Of a stretch of 64,000 nucleotides of DNA, positions 18,163 to 25,756 are shown piece by piece (positions within the stretch are counted from its first letter, which is position 1; each line of letters opens with the position of its first letter). The notes under the pieces were generated by a model, which did no database searches, had not been told where the DNA came from, and saw only the letters and a program-made list of their open reading frames with translations. Source of the DNA: UBA5239 sp031548025 (GTDB taxonomy: Bacteria; Verrucomicrobiota; Lentisphaeria; Victivallales; Victivallaceae); contig JAVBRM010000051.1 of NCBI GenBank assembly GCA_031548025.1, positions 31,733 to 95,732 on the forward strand, written 5' to 3'. A program made the translations under genes and the position numbers.

Positions 18163-19077
18163 TTATGCTCTCCAATCGATCACATAGCAGAAATGATCGT
18201 CCGGGTTTTCGTTCAAGTTTCGATAGGCCGACTTGATGCTTTCCAGGTTTGCCGGGATAATACCGGAAATCAACGGTTTGATTTGGTAGGCCCCCGCCGC
18301 CAACAAATTCATTGCACGGATCAGGTTGTTGCGAGTCGCGGACATCGGATTTTTCATCTCCCAGCCGGAACGGAAATGCAAGTTCTTTTCCCAGATTTTC
18401 TGAAAAATCGCACTATCGGAATGAGGGTTGTTTTTGACGATGCCGACCATGGAACAGGTGCCGTTTTCCTTTAATATTTCGGCAGAGAATTTCAACGTTG
18501 CGCAATTGCAGACCGTATCGATGACCAGATCATATTCCGGGGCGTTTCCGGAGATTGATTCTTGCGTACGGATGCCGCATTGCTTAGCGATTAACCTTCT
18601 GTTTGCCGACAAGTCAATACCGATGACATCGGCGCCGGTCAATTTCGCGGTCTGTGCGGCCAGGTTGCCGACCGGTCCGAGCCCGATCACGATTGCTTTG
18701 ACCGGTCGCTCCGCCGTATTGTTCAGCGGATGCATGCCGATGTTGATGAACCGCAGGAAACCGGCTTCTTCCGGTTTTACACTATCACCCAATGGAATCA
18801 GCAAGGACTCCGGGCTTAAGGCGCGGACGTTACAATGCGCCGCAGAGCTTTCCTCTATCGACGGAAACACAAAATACTGTTTGCCGTCCGGAGTATGCCC
18901 AACCATGATGTAACCGGGTTGTGTCTCAGCCTCCTTCCGAATACAGAAGAGCTCGGTACCGGGACTGGTTGTCGAATAGTCCATTGTCAACGGCGTGTAA
19001 TTTTCCGGTACTTCATAGTCGCATTCATTGAAAGTCACATCATCAAAGCCCCTGAAAGTAAGTATCTTCTGAATCAT
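18163..19077 (-). CDS. Zinc-type MDR dehydrogenase-like oxidoreductase
   Basis: The 304-residue protein has a GroES-like N-terminal half with SPGTEL in place of the usual catalytic zinc region, then a Rossmann domain with GLGPVGNLAAQTAK at about residues 130-145. It lacks the GHE zinc motif and the four-Cys lobe. The SxGTE signature resembles the MDR half of bi-domain oxidoreductases, in which MDR and Gfo/Idh domains are fused. Here the Gfo/Idh partner is the adjacent upstream gene. I chose the ATG at 19077 with AAAGGG 7 bases upstream; a TTG at 19083 would overlap the upstream stop. It is probably a sugar or polyol dehydrogenase. Confidence 0.8.
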   Translation of the reverse strand: MIQKILTFRGFDDVTFNECDYEVPENYTPLTMDYSTTSPGTELFCIRKEAETQPGYIMVGHTPDGKQYFVFPSIEESSAAHCNVRALSPESLLIPLGDSVKPEEAGFLRFINIGMHPLNNTAERPVKAIVIGLGPVGNLAAQTAKLTGADVIGIDLSANRRLIAKQCGIRTQESISGNAPEYDLVIDTVCNCATLKFSAEILKENGTCSMVGIVKNNPHSDSAIFQKIWEKNLHFRSGWEMKNPMSATRNNLIRAMNLLAAGAYQIKPLISGIIPANLESIKSAYRNLNENPDDHFCYVIDWRA

Positions 19078-19079
19078 GA

Positions 19080-20096
19080 TCAAGCCCTTTCTTTCATAAT
19101 ATTATAAACAGTATCGAGAATTTCCATCGTCTTCAAACCGTCCTCCAGAGAGGTCAACCCCGGCCCCTGGTTTCCATTACGGACACTGTCGATGAAATAA
19201 GCAATTTCAGTACCATAGCCCATCTTGACGCTGTTGTCGCCGAATGAAGCAAACTGCCAATGTTCACAATTTCCGTTGGCTGATGGCTCCGGCGGGAAGT
19301 AATTCAGCGAATGAAACGCATCGGTGAAAATCATCGAACGATCCGCGAAATAGAGATCAACCCCGAATTGCAGATTGCCGTAGCCGGGCGAAACCAGCGT
19401 ATGCAGCAAAACCCGGAATAAACGACCATTCTCATCTTTCAGACGGATTTCCACGATAATGTTTTCGCCGTTCCAGGTCACCTCCGGAGTAATCTCAATG
19501 ATCTTGCCGAGAAAGGATGCCGCCAGATTCACCGGATGTACCGCCTGAACCATCAGGTAACGCCACAGATATGACAAATCATCGGTACCCGGCATGCCGT
19601 AGATTTCTTCCGACCGATATGGGCCGCTGGTCAGATATCGGACCGTACCGTAAAGCGGTGCTCCCATACTCCGGCTTTCCATCAGAGAGTTGATCTTTTT
19701 TACCACGGCACTATGGCGCATCATGAATCCGACTTGTCCCATCCCGTTGATTTCACGAGCTTTTTGCGCCATGGACAAGGCTTGTTCCAGATTTTTCCCC
19801 ATCGGTTTTTCGATGAAAAACGGGATCTCTTTTTCGAGACAATACATGCCGGCGTCATAATGGAGTTGCGGTGGTCCGACAATCAGTACCGCGTCCGGCT
19901 TTTCCCGGTCGATCATGTTCCGAAAATCATCATAGGAGCGTTCAACTCCGCAACGCCTGGCACATGCGGCCGGATCATCCGCCGGCAGGGTGGAAATCGC
20001 CTGCAAGGTCACTCCGGCAACTCCTTTAAGCGCCGGATAGATAAAAGCATTGGCATGTCCTCCGCAGCCGATAAAACAGACATTCAGATTTTTCAT
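19080..20096 (-). CDS. Gfo/Idh/MocA family oxidoreductase
   Basis: The 338-residue protein has an N-terminal NAD(P)-binding Rossmann fold starting at once (NVCFIGCGGHANAF), the family signature FFIEKPMGKNLEQ at about residues 92-104, and the C-terminal alpha/beta domain (DENGRLFRVLLHTLV). These enzymes oxidise or reduce sugars or inositols. AGGAG lies 9 bases before the ATG at 20096; the frame extends 14 codons further with no site. It is followed after 2 bases by the MDR gene and is divergent from an AraC regulator, which probably controls it. Confidence 0.9.
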   Translation of the reverse strand: MKNLNVCFIGCGGHANAFIYPALKGVAGVTLQAISTLPADDPAACARRCGVERSYDDFRNMIDREKPDAVLIVGPPQLHYDAGMYCLEKEIPFFIEKPMGKNLEQALSMAQKAREINGMGQVGFMMRHSAVVKKINSLMESRSMGAPLYGTVRYLTSGPYRSEEIYGMPGTDDLSYLWRYLMVQAVHPVNLAASFLGKIIEITPEVTWNGENIIVEIRLKDENGRLFRVLLHTLVSPGYGNLQFGVDLYFADRSMIFTDAFHSLNYFPPEPSANGNCEHWQFASFGDNSVKMGYGTEIAYFIDSVRNGNQGPGLTSLEDGLKTMEILDTVYNIMKERA

Positions 20097-20129
20097 TCGA
20101 TAATACTCCTGGTTTCTTGAATTATTGTA

Positions 20130-20158
20130 ATTATACACTATCTTTTAATAACAACCAA
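20130..20158 (-). promoter_or_regulatory. Promoter of the Gfo/Idh-MDR operon
   Basis: On the minus strand TTGGTT (20153-20158) and TATAAT (20130-20135) are 17 bases apart. The transcript would start near 20123, 27 bases before the ATG at 20096. Confidence 0.6.
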
Positions 20159-20197
20159 TAGAGAAAATATCTGTTTAAGTGGAGAAAACTTCTGTAA

Positions 20198-21016
20198 ATG
20201 AAAGATATTGTTTTTCCTCATCTGATCGATATTGCTACCAGGCATGAAGCTGGATTTATGTTCGAATGTCCACACGGCTGTCCGGATGGCAACTATCTTC
20301 TGATGTGCTTTCGGACCCCGGCGCTTATTCACACCGCGGCCGGGCGGCAAACCGCCGCTCCCGGCGATTGTATTATTCATGATCCTGAGTTCCCATTGTG
20401 GCATGCTTCCATGCCGGGAACTTCCGGCGATTTCTGTAATGATTGGATTTACATCGCCCCGGAAGCAATTGAACCCGCTCTCGAAAAACTTGCGATTCCC
20501 TGCAATGTTCTGCTGCCGACTGGTACTCCCGATTTACTGGAGGATGCTCTTCGGAGGATTCGCGTAGAACTTGCGTTGAAAGACGATTACTCTCACCAAA
20601 TTATCAACGATACAATCTTCCGCATGCTTCTCGATATCCGCAGAAGCTATAGTGAATATCGGAACGCTCGCTCCGGCATGACGAATTCTGAACTTAATCA
20701 TTACCCGGCATTCATCCGAATACGCAATCGCTTTCAAGAAGCACCAGAACAGGAATACACGATCAGGGCGTTAGCCGGCAAAACAAATTTAAGCCCCGGA
20801 CGTTTTGCAGTTTTGTACCAGAAGTTCTTTCATGCAACCCCACATGCCGATATCCTGGATCAACGTCTGATCAAAGCCAAGCGCCTTTTAAAGACGACAC
20901 CATACCAGATCAAAGAAATCGCCCTGCTCTGCGGCTGGCGGGATGAGCATTACTTCTCGCGTATATTCCGCCAAAAAACGGGTATGTCCCCTGGCGAATT
21001 TCGCCAATGGCGCTAA
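20198..21016 (+). CDS. AraC family transcriptional regulator
   Basis: The 272-residue protein has an N-terminal cupin-like sensor (AAGRQTAAPGDCIIHDPEFP) and a C-terminal AraC domain (YTIRALAGKTNLSPGRFAVL; YQIKEIALLCGWRDEHYFSR; FRQKTGMSPGEFRQWR). It is divergent from the Gfo/Idh-MDR operon, with a 101-base shared control region, so it most likely activates that operon in response to a sugar. GGAG lies 13 bases before the ATG, a longer gap than usual, so the start is slightly uncertain. Its stop codon overlaps a remnant of another gene's 3' end. Confidence 0.9.
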   Translation: MKDIVFPHLIDIATRHEAGFMFECPHGCPDGNYLLMCFRTPALIHTAAGRQTAAPGDCIIHDPEFPLWHASMPGTSGDFCNDWIYIAPEAIEPALEKLAIPCNVLLPTGTPDLLEDALRRIRVELALKDDYSHQIINDTIFRMLLDIRRSYSEYRNARSGMTNSELNHYPAFIRIRNRFQEAPEQEYTIRALAGKTNLSPGRFAVLYQKFFHATPHADILDQRLIKAKRLLKTTPYQIKEIALLCGWRDEHYFSRIFRQKTGMSPGEFRQWR

Positions 21017-21060
21017 GCCGCCACGTTCCACCAGCCGGAGCCGTTTTTCTCGAACGGGAC
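21013..21060 (-). pseudogene. Remnant of a gene 3' end (PFEKNGSGWW) beside higA
   Basis: The minus strand encodes ITVVPFEKNGSGWWNVAA and then TAG at 21013-21015. No start or body of a gene precedes it: the higA stop comes a few bases upstream. The 29 bases at 21026-21054 are identical to the C-terminal coding end of the DUF4838 gene at 21848. It is best read as the tail of a lost or displaced carbohydrate gene. Confidence 0.5.
21026..21054. repeat. Copy 2 of the gene-end repeat, left of higBA
   Basis: This is a 29-base direct repeat identical to 21848-21876. The two copies bracket the higBA module. Confidence 0.8.
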
Positions 21061-21065
21061 GACGG

Positions 21066-21446
21066 TTATGCTTCTATCAAAGCATCCGCAGGACATTCCA
21101 ACGCCACGCGCAATTTTTTAATCATCGCCAGTGTAAGAGTGCGTTTGCGGTTCAAGACTTCGTATGCGCGGCTTGAGGTTCCGAAGCAGGGGACAAGGTC
21201 TTTTACCTTGAGCTGCTTCTGCTCCATCATGAACTTGATGAAATCTATCGGGTCGGGTTCGGAGAAGTGAAAACGCTTGTTTTCATACGCTCCCAGTACC
21301 ATGCTCATGAGTTCCAGCTCTTCGGCATCCTCCGGCTTGAGGTTGTCCAGCTCGTCGGCGTGAGCATCAAGAAATGCGTCAATCCGTGCGCTCATCTGTC
21401 GCATTTCATCATCATTTTTGATTGTTCTGATTTCCATTGTGTTCAC
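21066..21446 (-). CDS. higA: HigA-type antitoxin, XRE helix-turn-helix protein
   Basis: The 126-residue protein has an acidic helical N-terminal part (DEMRQMSARIDAFLDAHADE) and a C-terminal XRE helix-turn-helix at about residues 75-125 (MEQKQLKVKDLVPCFGTSSR, then RKRTLTLAMIKKLRVALECP). This matches HigA antitoxins that neutralise a HigB mRNA interferase and repress their own operon. It starts 4 bases after the toxin's stop. Translation may start at Met1 or Met4. The toxin-first gene order is typical of higBA. Confidence 0.85.
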   Translation of the reverse strand: MNTMEIRTIKNDDEMRQMSARIDAFLDAHADELDNLKPEDAEELELMSMVLGAYENKRFHFSEPDPIDFIKFMMEQKQLKVKDLVPCFGTSSRAYEVLNRKRTLTLAMIKKLRVALECPADALIEA

Positions 21447-21450
21447 CTCC

Positions 21451-21735
21451 TTAAAACTTCATTTTGCTGTATTCCGCATGGGTACCGATCCACCGGACAT
21501 ATATCCGACCGGCTGCATATATCACCACCACAAGCAAGCGGTGTTTGTTGCCGCCGATGTTGAAGATTACCCGATTGCCGGAAAGAAAATCTGCGCTTCC
21601 GATTGCGTTCCGTATGTCCTGCGGCCTTTTCCATTGCGCCAAACGGACAAGTTTAATCCAGTTCGTCAACGGCGTTACACTGTCGGCATGATTCTGCATA
21701 TACTCATCAAGACGGTTTTTGTTCTGCAGTTCCAT
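21451..21735 (-). CDS. higB: HigB-type mRNA interferase toxin
   Basis: The 94-residue protein aligns along its length with the HigB toxin family (PF09907): WKRPQDIRNAIGSADFL, then RVIFNIGGNKHRLLVVVIYA and IYVRWIGTHAEYSK near the C-terminus. Family members cut ribosome-bound mRNA. AAGGA lies about 7 bases before the ATG. Its promoter contains a palindrome in the spacer, as expected for autoregulation by HigA. The module is bracketed by direct repeats of a DUF4838 gene end, which suggests it arrived by insertion. Confidence 0.85.
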   Translation of the reverse strand: MELQNKNRLDEYMQNHADSVTPLTNWIKLVRLAQWKRPQDIRNAIGSADFLSGNRVIFNIGGNKHRLLVVVIYAAGRIYVRWIGTHAEYSKMKF

Positions 21736-21761
21736 CGAGTTTTCCTTTTCTCAATGGGAAC

Positions 21762-21789
21762 AATATAGTCCCACACTGGGACTTTTCAA
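21762..21789 (-). promoter_or_regulatory. higBA promoter with internal operator
   Basis: On the minus strand TTGAAA (21784-21789) and TATATT (21762-21767) are 16 bases apart. The spacer holds a perfect inverted repeat, AGTCCCA-CAC-TGGGACT (21767-21783), and a further TGGGA half-site lies at 21755-21759. A repressor bound here would block polymerase, fitting HigA autoregulation. Confidence 0.65.
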
Positions 21790-21843
21790 GCAATGATTTG
21801 AAGATTTCCCGAAAAAGTCGCCGTCCTCGAAATTAAGCAGTGG

Positions 21844-23826
21844 CTATTTCCACCAGCCGGAGCCGTTTTTCTCGAAACGGTAGAGATAGGCCATATCGGC
21901 AATGCCTTCGGCCTCGGCGCGGTTGCGGAATTGCCGCAGTTGTTCCAGAGCCGTCGCGAATGCTTTGGTGTCCCGTCGCTGCTGCGCGGTTAGTGCGGCC
22001 AACGTGAGTTCGGCATGAGTCAGGCCCGCTTGCAGAAAGGCGACCCGCCGGGCCGCCATGACATCGGAGGAGGCCGCCTGAACCGCAGCGTCGAGTAGAC
22101 GTCGTCCTTCCAGCATTGCTGCAGGCGGAAGCATGGCGTTACCGGCATTGAGCCAGTTTTTGAAGCCGATTCGCCCGAGTTTTTTAGTGACTGAACGCCA
22201 TTTAGTTTCGGTCATGCTGTCGGATACTTTTTCCCAGTGGGTGAAATAAGCCTTAACGGCGCTTGCCGCCGGGCCGAACGCGGCGTAATATTCGTTGAGA
22301 ATGGCTTCGACGGTCAATTCGGGATGAAAGTTGAGCCGTCCCATCACGTAAAGGCTGGGGCCTTGAGTCGCCCATTGGCCGGTCAGGCTGTCAAAATCGC
22401 TGCCGATCATGCCGTGCTCACTAGCGTAGCGGTATTCATTGCCCAGTTTGGCGGCATAAAATACCGGCAGATTGTGCCCCACCAGCATTGAGTTGGGGCG
22501 CAGCACCATTCGTACGCCGGCGGCCCGCCAGCCGTCCCAATCCCTGCGGGCGGCAGCCATCCGCTCCGGAGTGAACGGATAAAAAGGCCAACCCACGAAA
22601 GAAATAATCACCCGGTCATTGAGCTTCACCTCCAACGGCGGAGCCGCGTAGTTGGCGTAGGCATAGCCGAAAACCAGCATTCCGGGCTTGATTTTATCGG
22701 TCTCGGCCTGTACCGCCAGATAAAATCTCGCCATCCGGTCGGACAGCGACGGCGCATTGCCGTCCTGTCCCGCGCCATCGCTGGAACCGAGAGCGGGAAA
22801 GCGGTTGGCCAAAGTCGGAATCTCCCCTTTATCCCAATAGGGGTGGCCGGTAAAGGCGGCTTGCGGCGCGTCCCAGGCGCGGCATTGCGGACATGTACAC
22901 AGTCCGGGAGAATCGTTTTCACAGAGATTAACAACATTGGACCGGTCATATTCATTGGCTGGTGGCGATATATTGGCGGTAGCGGCCAGATGATCGGCCA
23001 GAATTTGTTGGTGCAATGCGGGATTGGAAACGCAGAGCATTGCCCGGCCGGAAATACCGCCCGGCAGTAACCCGCGTTTTCCGTCCGGCAACATGCTGAA
23101 ATATTCCGGATGGGTCTGGCCGAAACGGTTCCAGTAATCTTTGAAGCAATGTCCGTAACTGAGGTCGTCCGCCAGGCAGAAGCGCTGACGGCACAGCCAA
23201 CGGCGCTGTTCCAAGCTGAACTTCACCCCATTGGCGGGGTCTTCCCAGCCGATAGTTCCCCAGTTGACCACGCGCAAACGCGACTGGCGCAGTTTCGGCG
23301 CGGTGACGCGGTCGATTTCGGAGAGTGTCAGGTCCCGGCATGACGGGATGAATTCGCCAAGCTCGCCGGGCCAGAGCCAACGCACCCCGAATTCATTTTC
23401 CAGCAGATCGTAAACAGCCAGCAAGGTCCCGGCGGAGTTCCGCCAGGTGCCGATATAGTCGAGGCTCTCAAGCACCTCGCCGGGGTCGTCACGGCCGGCC
23501 AGAAATAACCGGTTGCCGACCTGTTTGACCACCCCGGAAAAACGTCCCATGTCCGCGGTCGCGATTCCCGCCTCAACCGTCGCCCGGCAGTTGCCGATAT
23601 AAATCCGGTTCTCCGGCTGGGCCGCAAGTTCCGTTTCGGTAACGATTTTAAATTTCGTACCGACAGCACGGTCGAGGTGGTAGCGCAGTTCTTCGGCGGC
23701 GTAACATTCCACCGGAATGGCTTTGGCTGGAATCACGATCACGCAGGCGGCATTGCCGTCCTTGACTACGTCCATGCCAACTGCCGGCAGGAGCCCGAAT
23801 AACAGGGGTATACAGTATTTCATCAT
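21844..23826 (-). CDS. Secreted DUF4838 protein, alpha-glucuronidase-like N-terminus
   Basis: The protein is 660 residues from the ATG at 23826 with AAAGGA 9 bases upstream. The frame is open much further, but that part overlaps the pseudopilin gene and lacks protein-like composition. A signal peptide is followed by a domain like the N-terminus of alpha-glucuronidases (CYAAEELRYHLDRAVGTKFK). Next comes the DUF4838 barrel with VNLCENDSPGLCTCPQC at about residues 295-315, an acidic pair next to a CxCPxC cluster. The end is RFEKNGSGWWK. It is presumed to act on a polysaccharide. The upstream pseudopilin stop is 13 bases away, forming an operon. Confidence 0.85.
   Translation of the reverse strand: MMKYCIPLLFGLLPAVGMDVVKDGNAACVIVIPAKAIPVECYAAEELRYHLDRAVGTKFKIVTETELAAQPENRIYIGNCRATVEAGIATADMGRFSGVVKQVGNRLFLAGRDDPGEVLESLDYIGTWRNSAGTLLAVYDLLENEFGVRWLWPGELGEFIPSCRDLTLSEIDRVTAPKLRQSRLRVVNWGTIGWEDPANGVKFSLEQRRWLCRQRFCLADDLSYGHCFKDYWNRFGQTHPEYFSMLPDGKRGLLPGGISGRAMLCVSNPALHQQILADHLAATANISPPANEYDRSNVVNLCENDSPGLCTCPQCRAWDAPQAAFTGHPYWDKGEIPTLANRFPALGSSDGAGQDGNAPSLSDRMARFYLAVQAETDKIKPGMLVFGYAYANYAAPPLEVKLNDRVIISFVGWPFYPFTPERMAAARRDWDGWRAAGVRMVLRPNSMLVGHNLPVFYAAKLGNEYRYASEHGMIGSDFDSLTGQWATQGPSLYVMGRLNFHPELTVEAILNEYYAAFGPAASAVKAYFTHWEKVSDSMTETKWRSVTKKLGRIGFKNWLNAGNAMLPPAAMLEGRRLLDAAVQAASSDVMAARRVAFLQAGLTHAELTLAALTAQQRRDTKAFATALEQLRQFRNRAEAEGIADMAYLYRFEKNGSGWWK
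21848..21876. repeat. Copy 3 of the gene-end repeat, in the DUF4838 gene
   Basis: This is the intact coding copy, giving FEKNGSGWW at the protein's C-terminus. It is identical over 29 bases to 21026-21054, and 20 bases are shared with 10673. Confidence 0.8.
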
Positions 23827-23839
23827 TGCCGGTAATCCT

Positions 23840-24547
23840 TTAGTTTTCCAAAATATTCCAGAACAGGAGCCGGTTGTTGTTGCCGTTACTGTCCCACTGG
23901 CCCTCGACGTAACGTATGCGGCGAAATTCCACACTACCATCGGAATACAGAACCGACTGCCCTTCGCCCCGGTGGGCATAAGTTCCGGCGATGGTATAGA
24001 CGTCGGTCGCCAGGGAAATTCTTTTGGTATAATAGGTGAGTTTAAGCTGATAACTCGTGACCACTTTGGAGGTTTTTGTGCCGGACAAACCGCCGCGGTA
24101 GACATATCCCGAATTACAGCCTTTGCCGAAGCCGTTTCCAGGCGAATTGTACAGATAACTCGGATTGTTGATAGTCGCACAGAAAAACACTTTGGGATTT
24201 TTGATGAGACTGGTTCCGCCCACAACCGAGTACGGAGGCGGACCATAAAGCCGCCCCAGGTTGTCACACTCAAAAGTGTTGAGGGCCGTATAGAACAGAC
24301 GGTAGCTGAATTGTGGTTTGGAGCTTACCGCCGGATCATTGTAGGTCGAATAAGGTAGCAGGTCATTGGTATCGTTGGCATACATGGCAATTCCAGCCCC
24401 GATTTGCTTCAGATTGTTGATACAAACCGATTTGGCGGCCTGTTCCCTGGCTTTATTCAGCGCCGGCAACAGCAGCGCCGCGATTATCGCGATGATCGCG
24501 ATCACCACGAGGAGTTCAATGAGGGTGAAAAATTGCTTCGTATTCAT
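23840..24547 (-). CDS. Pseudopilin, DUF1559 type
   Basis: The 235-residue protein has the leader MNTKQF and then FTLIELLVVIAIIAIIAALL. The residue before FTLIE is Phe. The tail motif is AHRGEGQSVLYSDGSVEFRR, a good H-X9-DG match. Bases 24489-24523, coding for part of the membrane helix, are identical to 35-base blocks in the pseudopilin genes at 42756 and 50268. It is followed 13 bases later by the DUF4838 gene. Upstream is a 178-base gap holding a 14-base palindrome. Confidence 0.9.
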   Translation of the reverse strand: MNTKQFFTLIELLVVIAIIAIIAALLLPALNKAREQAAKSVCINNLKQIGAGIAMYANDTNDLLPYSTYNDPAVSSKPQFSYRLFYTALNTFECDNLGRLYGPPPYSVVGGTSLIKNPKVFFCATINNPSYLYNSPGNGFGKGCNSGYVYRGGLSGTKTSKVVTSYQLKLTYYTKRISLATDVYTIAGTYAHRGEGQSVLYSDGSVEFRRIRYVEGQWDSNGNNNRLLFWNILEN

Positions 24548-24643
24548 CTTGATAAATCTCCGTTGTTTAGGGAGTTGGAAATTGCAGAAATACCGTTAAT
24601 TTTTGAAAGATTCCCGAGTGATGTTTGCTGGATTTGTGAGGAG

Positions 24644-24657
24644 CATAACAAGTTATG
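24644..24657. promoter_or_regulatory. Palindrome upstream of the pseudopilin-DUF4838 pair
   Basis: CATAAC-AA-GTTATG is a perfect inverted repeat with a two-base centre, about 100 bases before the pseudopilin start. It could be a regulator site. No bound protein can be named. Confidence 0.3.
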
Positions 24658-24725
24658 TAACGAGCAAATTCGGCAAAAAGCGCCGGGAAGATTCAAAAAT
24701 TGGTAGTTCGGCATTTTCCATCTCC

Positions 24726-25697
24726 CTATTGATATCGTTTGACGGTGTCCATGGTGATTCTTTGGACTTCGTCCGGGCATTCGTTGTTGTGTCCGTAATA
24801 ATAACAGGCCAGGTGATCGGGATTGGCCTCGCTGAGGAAGCGTTCCAGTTCCTGCCTCAATTCGTCATGAGCAGTCTGAGGAATCAGAATATTTTCAATC
24901 AATGCGAAAGTTTGCTTGCCGGTTGCCGCACACTCTTTGACCGTCCGCTGCCAACTGGAAGCCAGCGTATGTTTGTGATAACACGGTTCCTCATGGAAAT
25001 AGCTCTGCCGTGAAAATACCCCGTCGAATCCACAGTAATCGATCCCGGCGATCCCGGCCGCCCGCGTGGTGAAGTATTCCGATGTGCCCGGCATGTTGAA
25101 CATGATGATCTCCACGCCCGGGCGCACCCTGACAGCCGCGGTCAGCTCGGCCAGGAATTCAATGAAACTGTCTTGCATCTGTTGAGAAGTCGGCACCCCG
25201 CCGAATTTGGTGACGGTATCGGGATGCGCGGTCACGGTGCCGGATTGCTTGGGCTCATCCCAGATGATGCCGTCAATCTCGTATTCGCGGGCCAGAGTCG
25301 AGACAAACTCCAGCGCCCATGCCCGGAAAGCCGCCGATTCGATACAGGCAATGCCCGGCATTTCCGGCAACTGACATTCGGGGTGGTTGGAGAGCCACAA
25401 CCCCGGCATGAGCGGAGCTCCGGCGAAGCGCCCGCCGAGGCGACTGGGAATCAGATATACTTTCAACCCGCAGTCATGAGCGTATTTGATCTGCAGCTCG
25501 ATCGTCCGCCTCGAATAACGCATTTCGCTCTCGCTGAACGACAGCGCAACGGCGTCGAATCCATGGTCGCGCATATCCATGAAACTCTCTTTCCACTGTT
25601 TCGGAATCACCGTCCAATTGCCATAGCTCAGGCAATACGCAGTCAATAATTTTTTTCGAGCCATATATCTTTTTACCAATTTATTTTGATTTTTCAT
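24726..25697 (-). CDS. TIM-barrel glycoside-hydrolase-like protein of unknown family
   Basis: The 323-residue protein has no signal peptide. Barrel-like features run through it: HGFDAVALSFSESEMRYSRR, YAHDCGLKVYLIPSRLGG, and EYEIDGIIWDEPKQSG at about residues 140-155, where Asp and Glu end a beta strand as in glycosidases of clan GH-A or GH-D. FNMPGTSEYF and HLACYYYGHNNE follow. I cannot assign a family. A TTTACA/TATATT promoter at 25718-25746 precedes the ATG at 25697; a second in-frame ATG at 25664 is possible, and neither has a clear ribosome-binding site. It is divergent from an AraC regulator and upstream of a pseudopilin and a DUF4838 gene. Confidence 0.75.
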   Translation of the reverse strand: MKNQNKLVKRYMARKKLLTAYCLSYGNWTVIPKQWKESFMDMRDHGFDAVALSFSESEMRYSRRTIELQIKYAHDCGLKVYLIPSRLGGRFAGAPLMPGLWLSNHPECQLPEMPGIACIESAAFRAWALEFVSTLAREYEIDGIIWDEPKQSGTVTAHPDTVTKFGGVPTSQQMQDSFIEFLAELTAAVRVRPGVEIIMFNMPGTSEYFTTRAAGIAGIDYCGFDGVFSRQSYFHEEPCYHKHTLASSWQRTVKECAATGKQTFALIENILIPQTAHDELRQELERFLSEANPDHLACYYYGHNNECPDEVQRITMDTVKRYQ

Positions 25698-25756
25698 TTT
25701 TCAGGAATTATATTTATAATATATCGGATTATTAGCATTTTGTAAACAGTGAAAGC

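Noticed and set aside
10673..21876. The TTCCACCAGCCGGAGCCGTT copies as a mobile-element end or attachment site
   Set aside because: No transposase or integrase gene is present, and the sequence is coding (NGSGWW) in one copy, so shared gene ends explain it better.
23827..24273. Long N-terminal extension of the DUF4838 gene
   Set aside because: It overlaps the pseudopilin gene in another frame, has non-protein-like composition, and the signal peptide with ribosome-binding site starts at 23826.
24548..24725. Possible small gene in the gap before the pseudopilin
   Set aside because: A 78-codon minus-strand frame has no ribosome-binding site and Cys/Asn-rich random composition; only a palindrome is notable.
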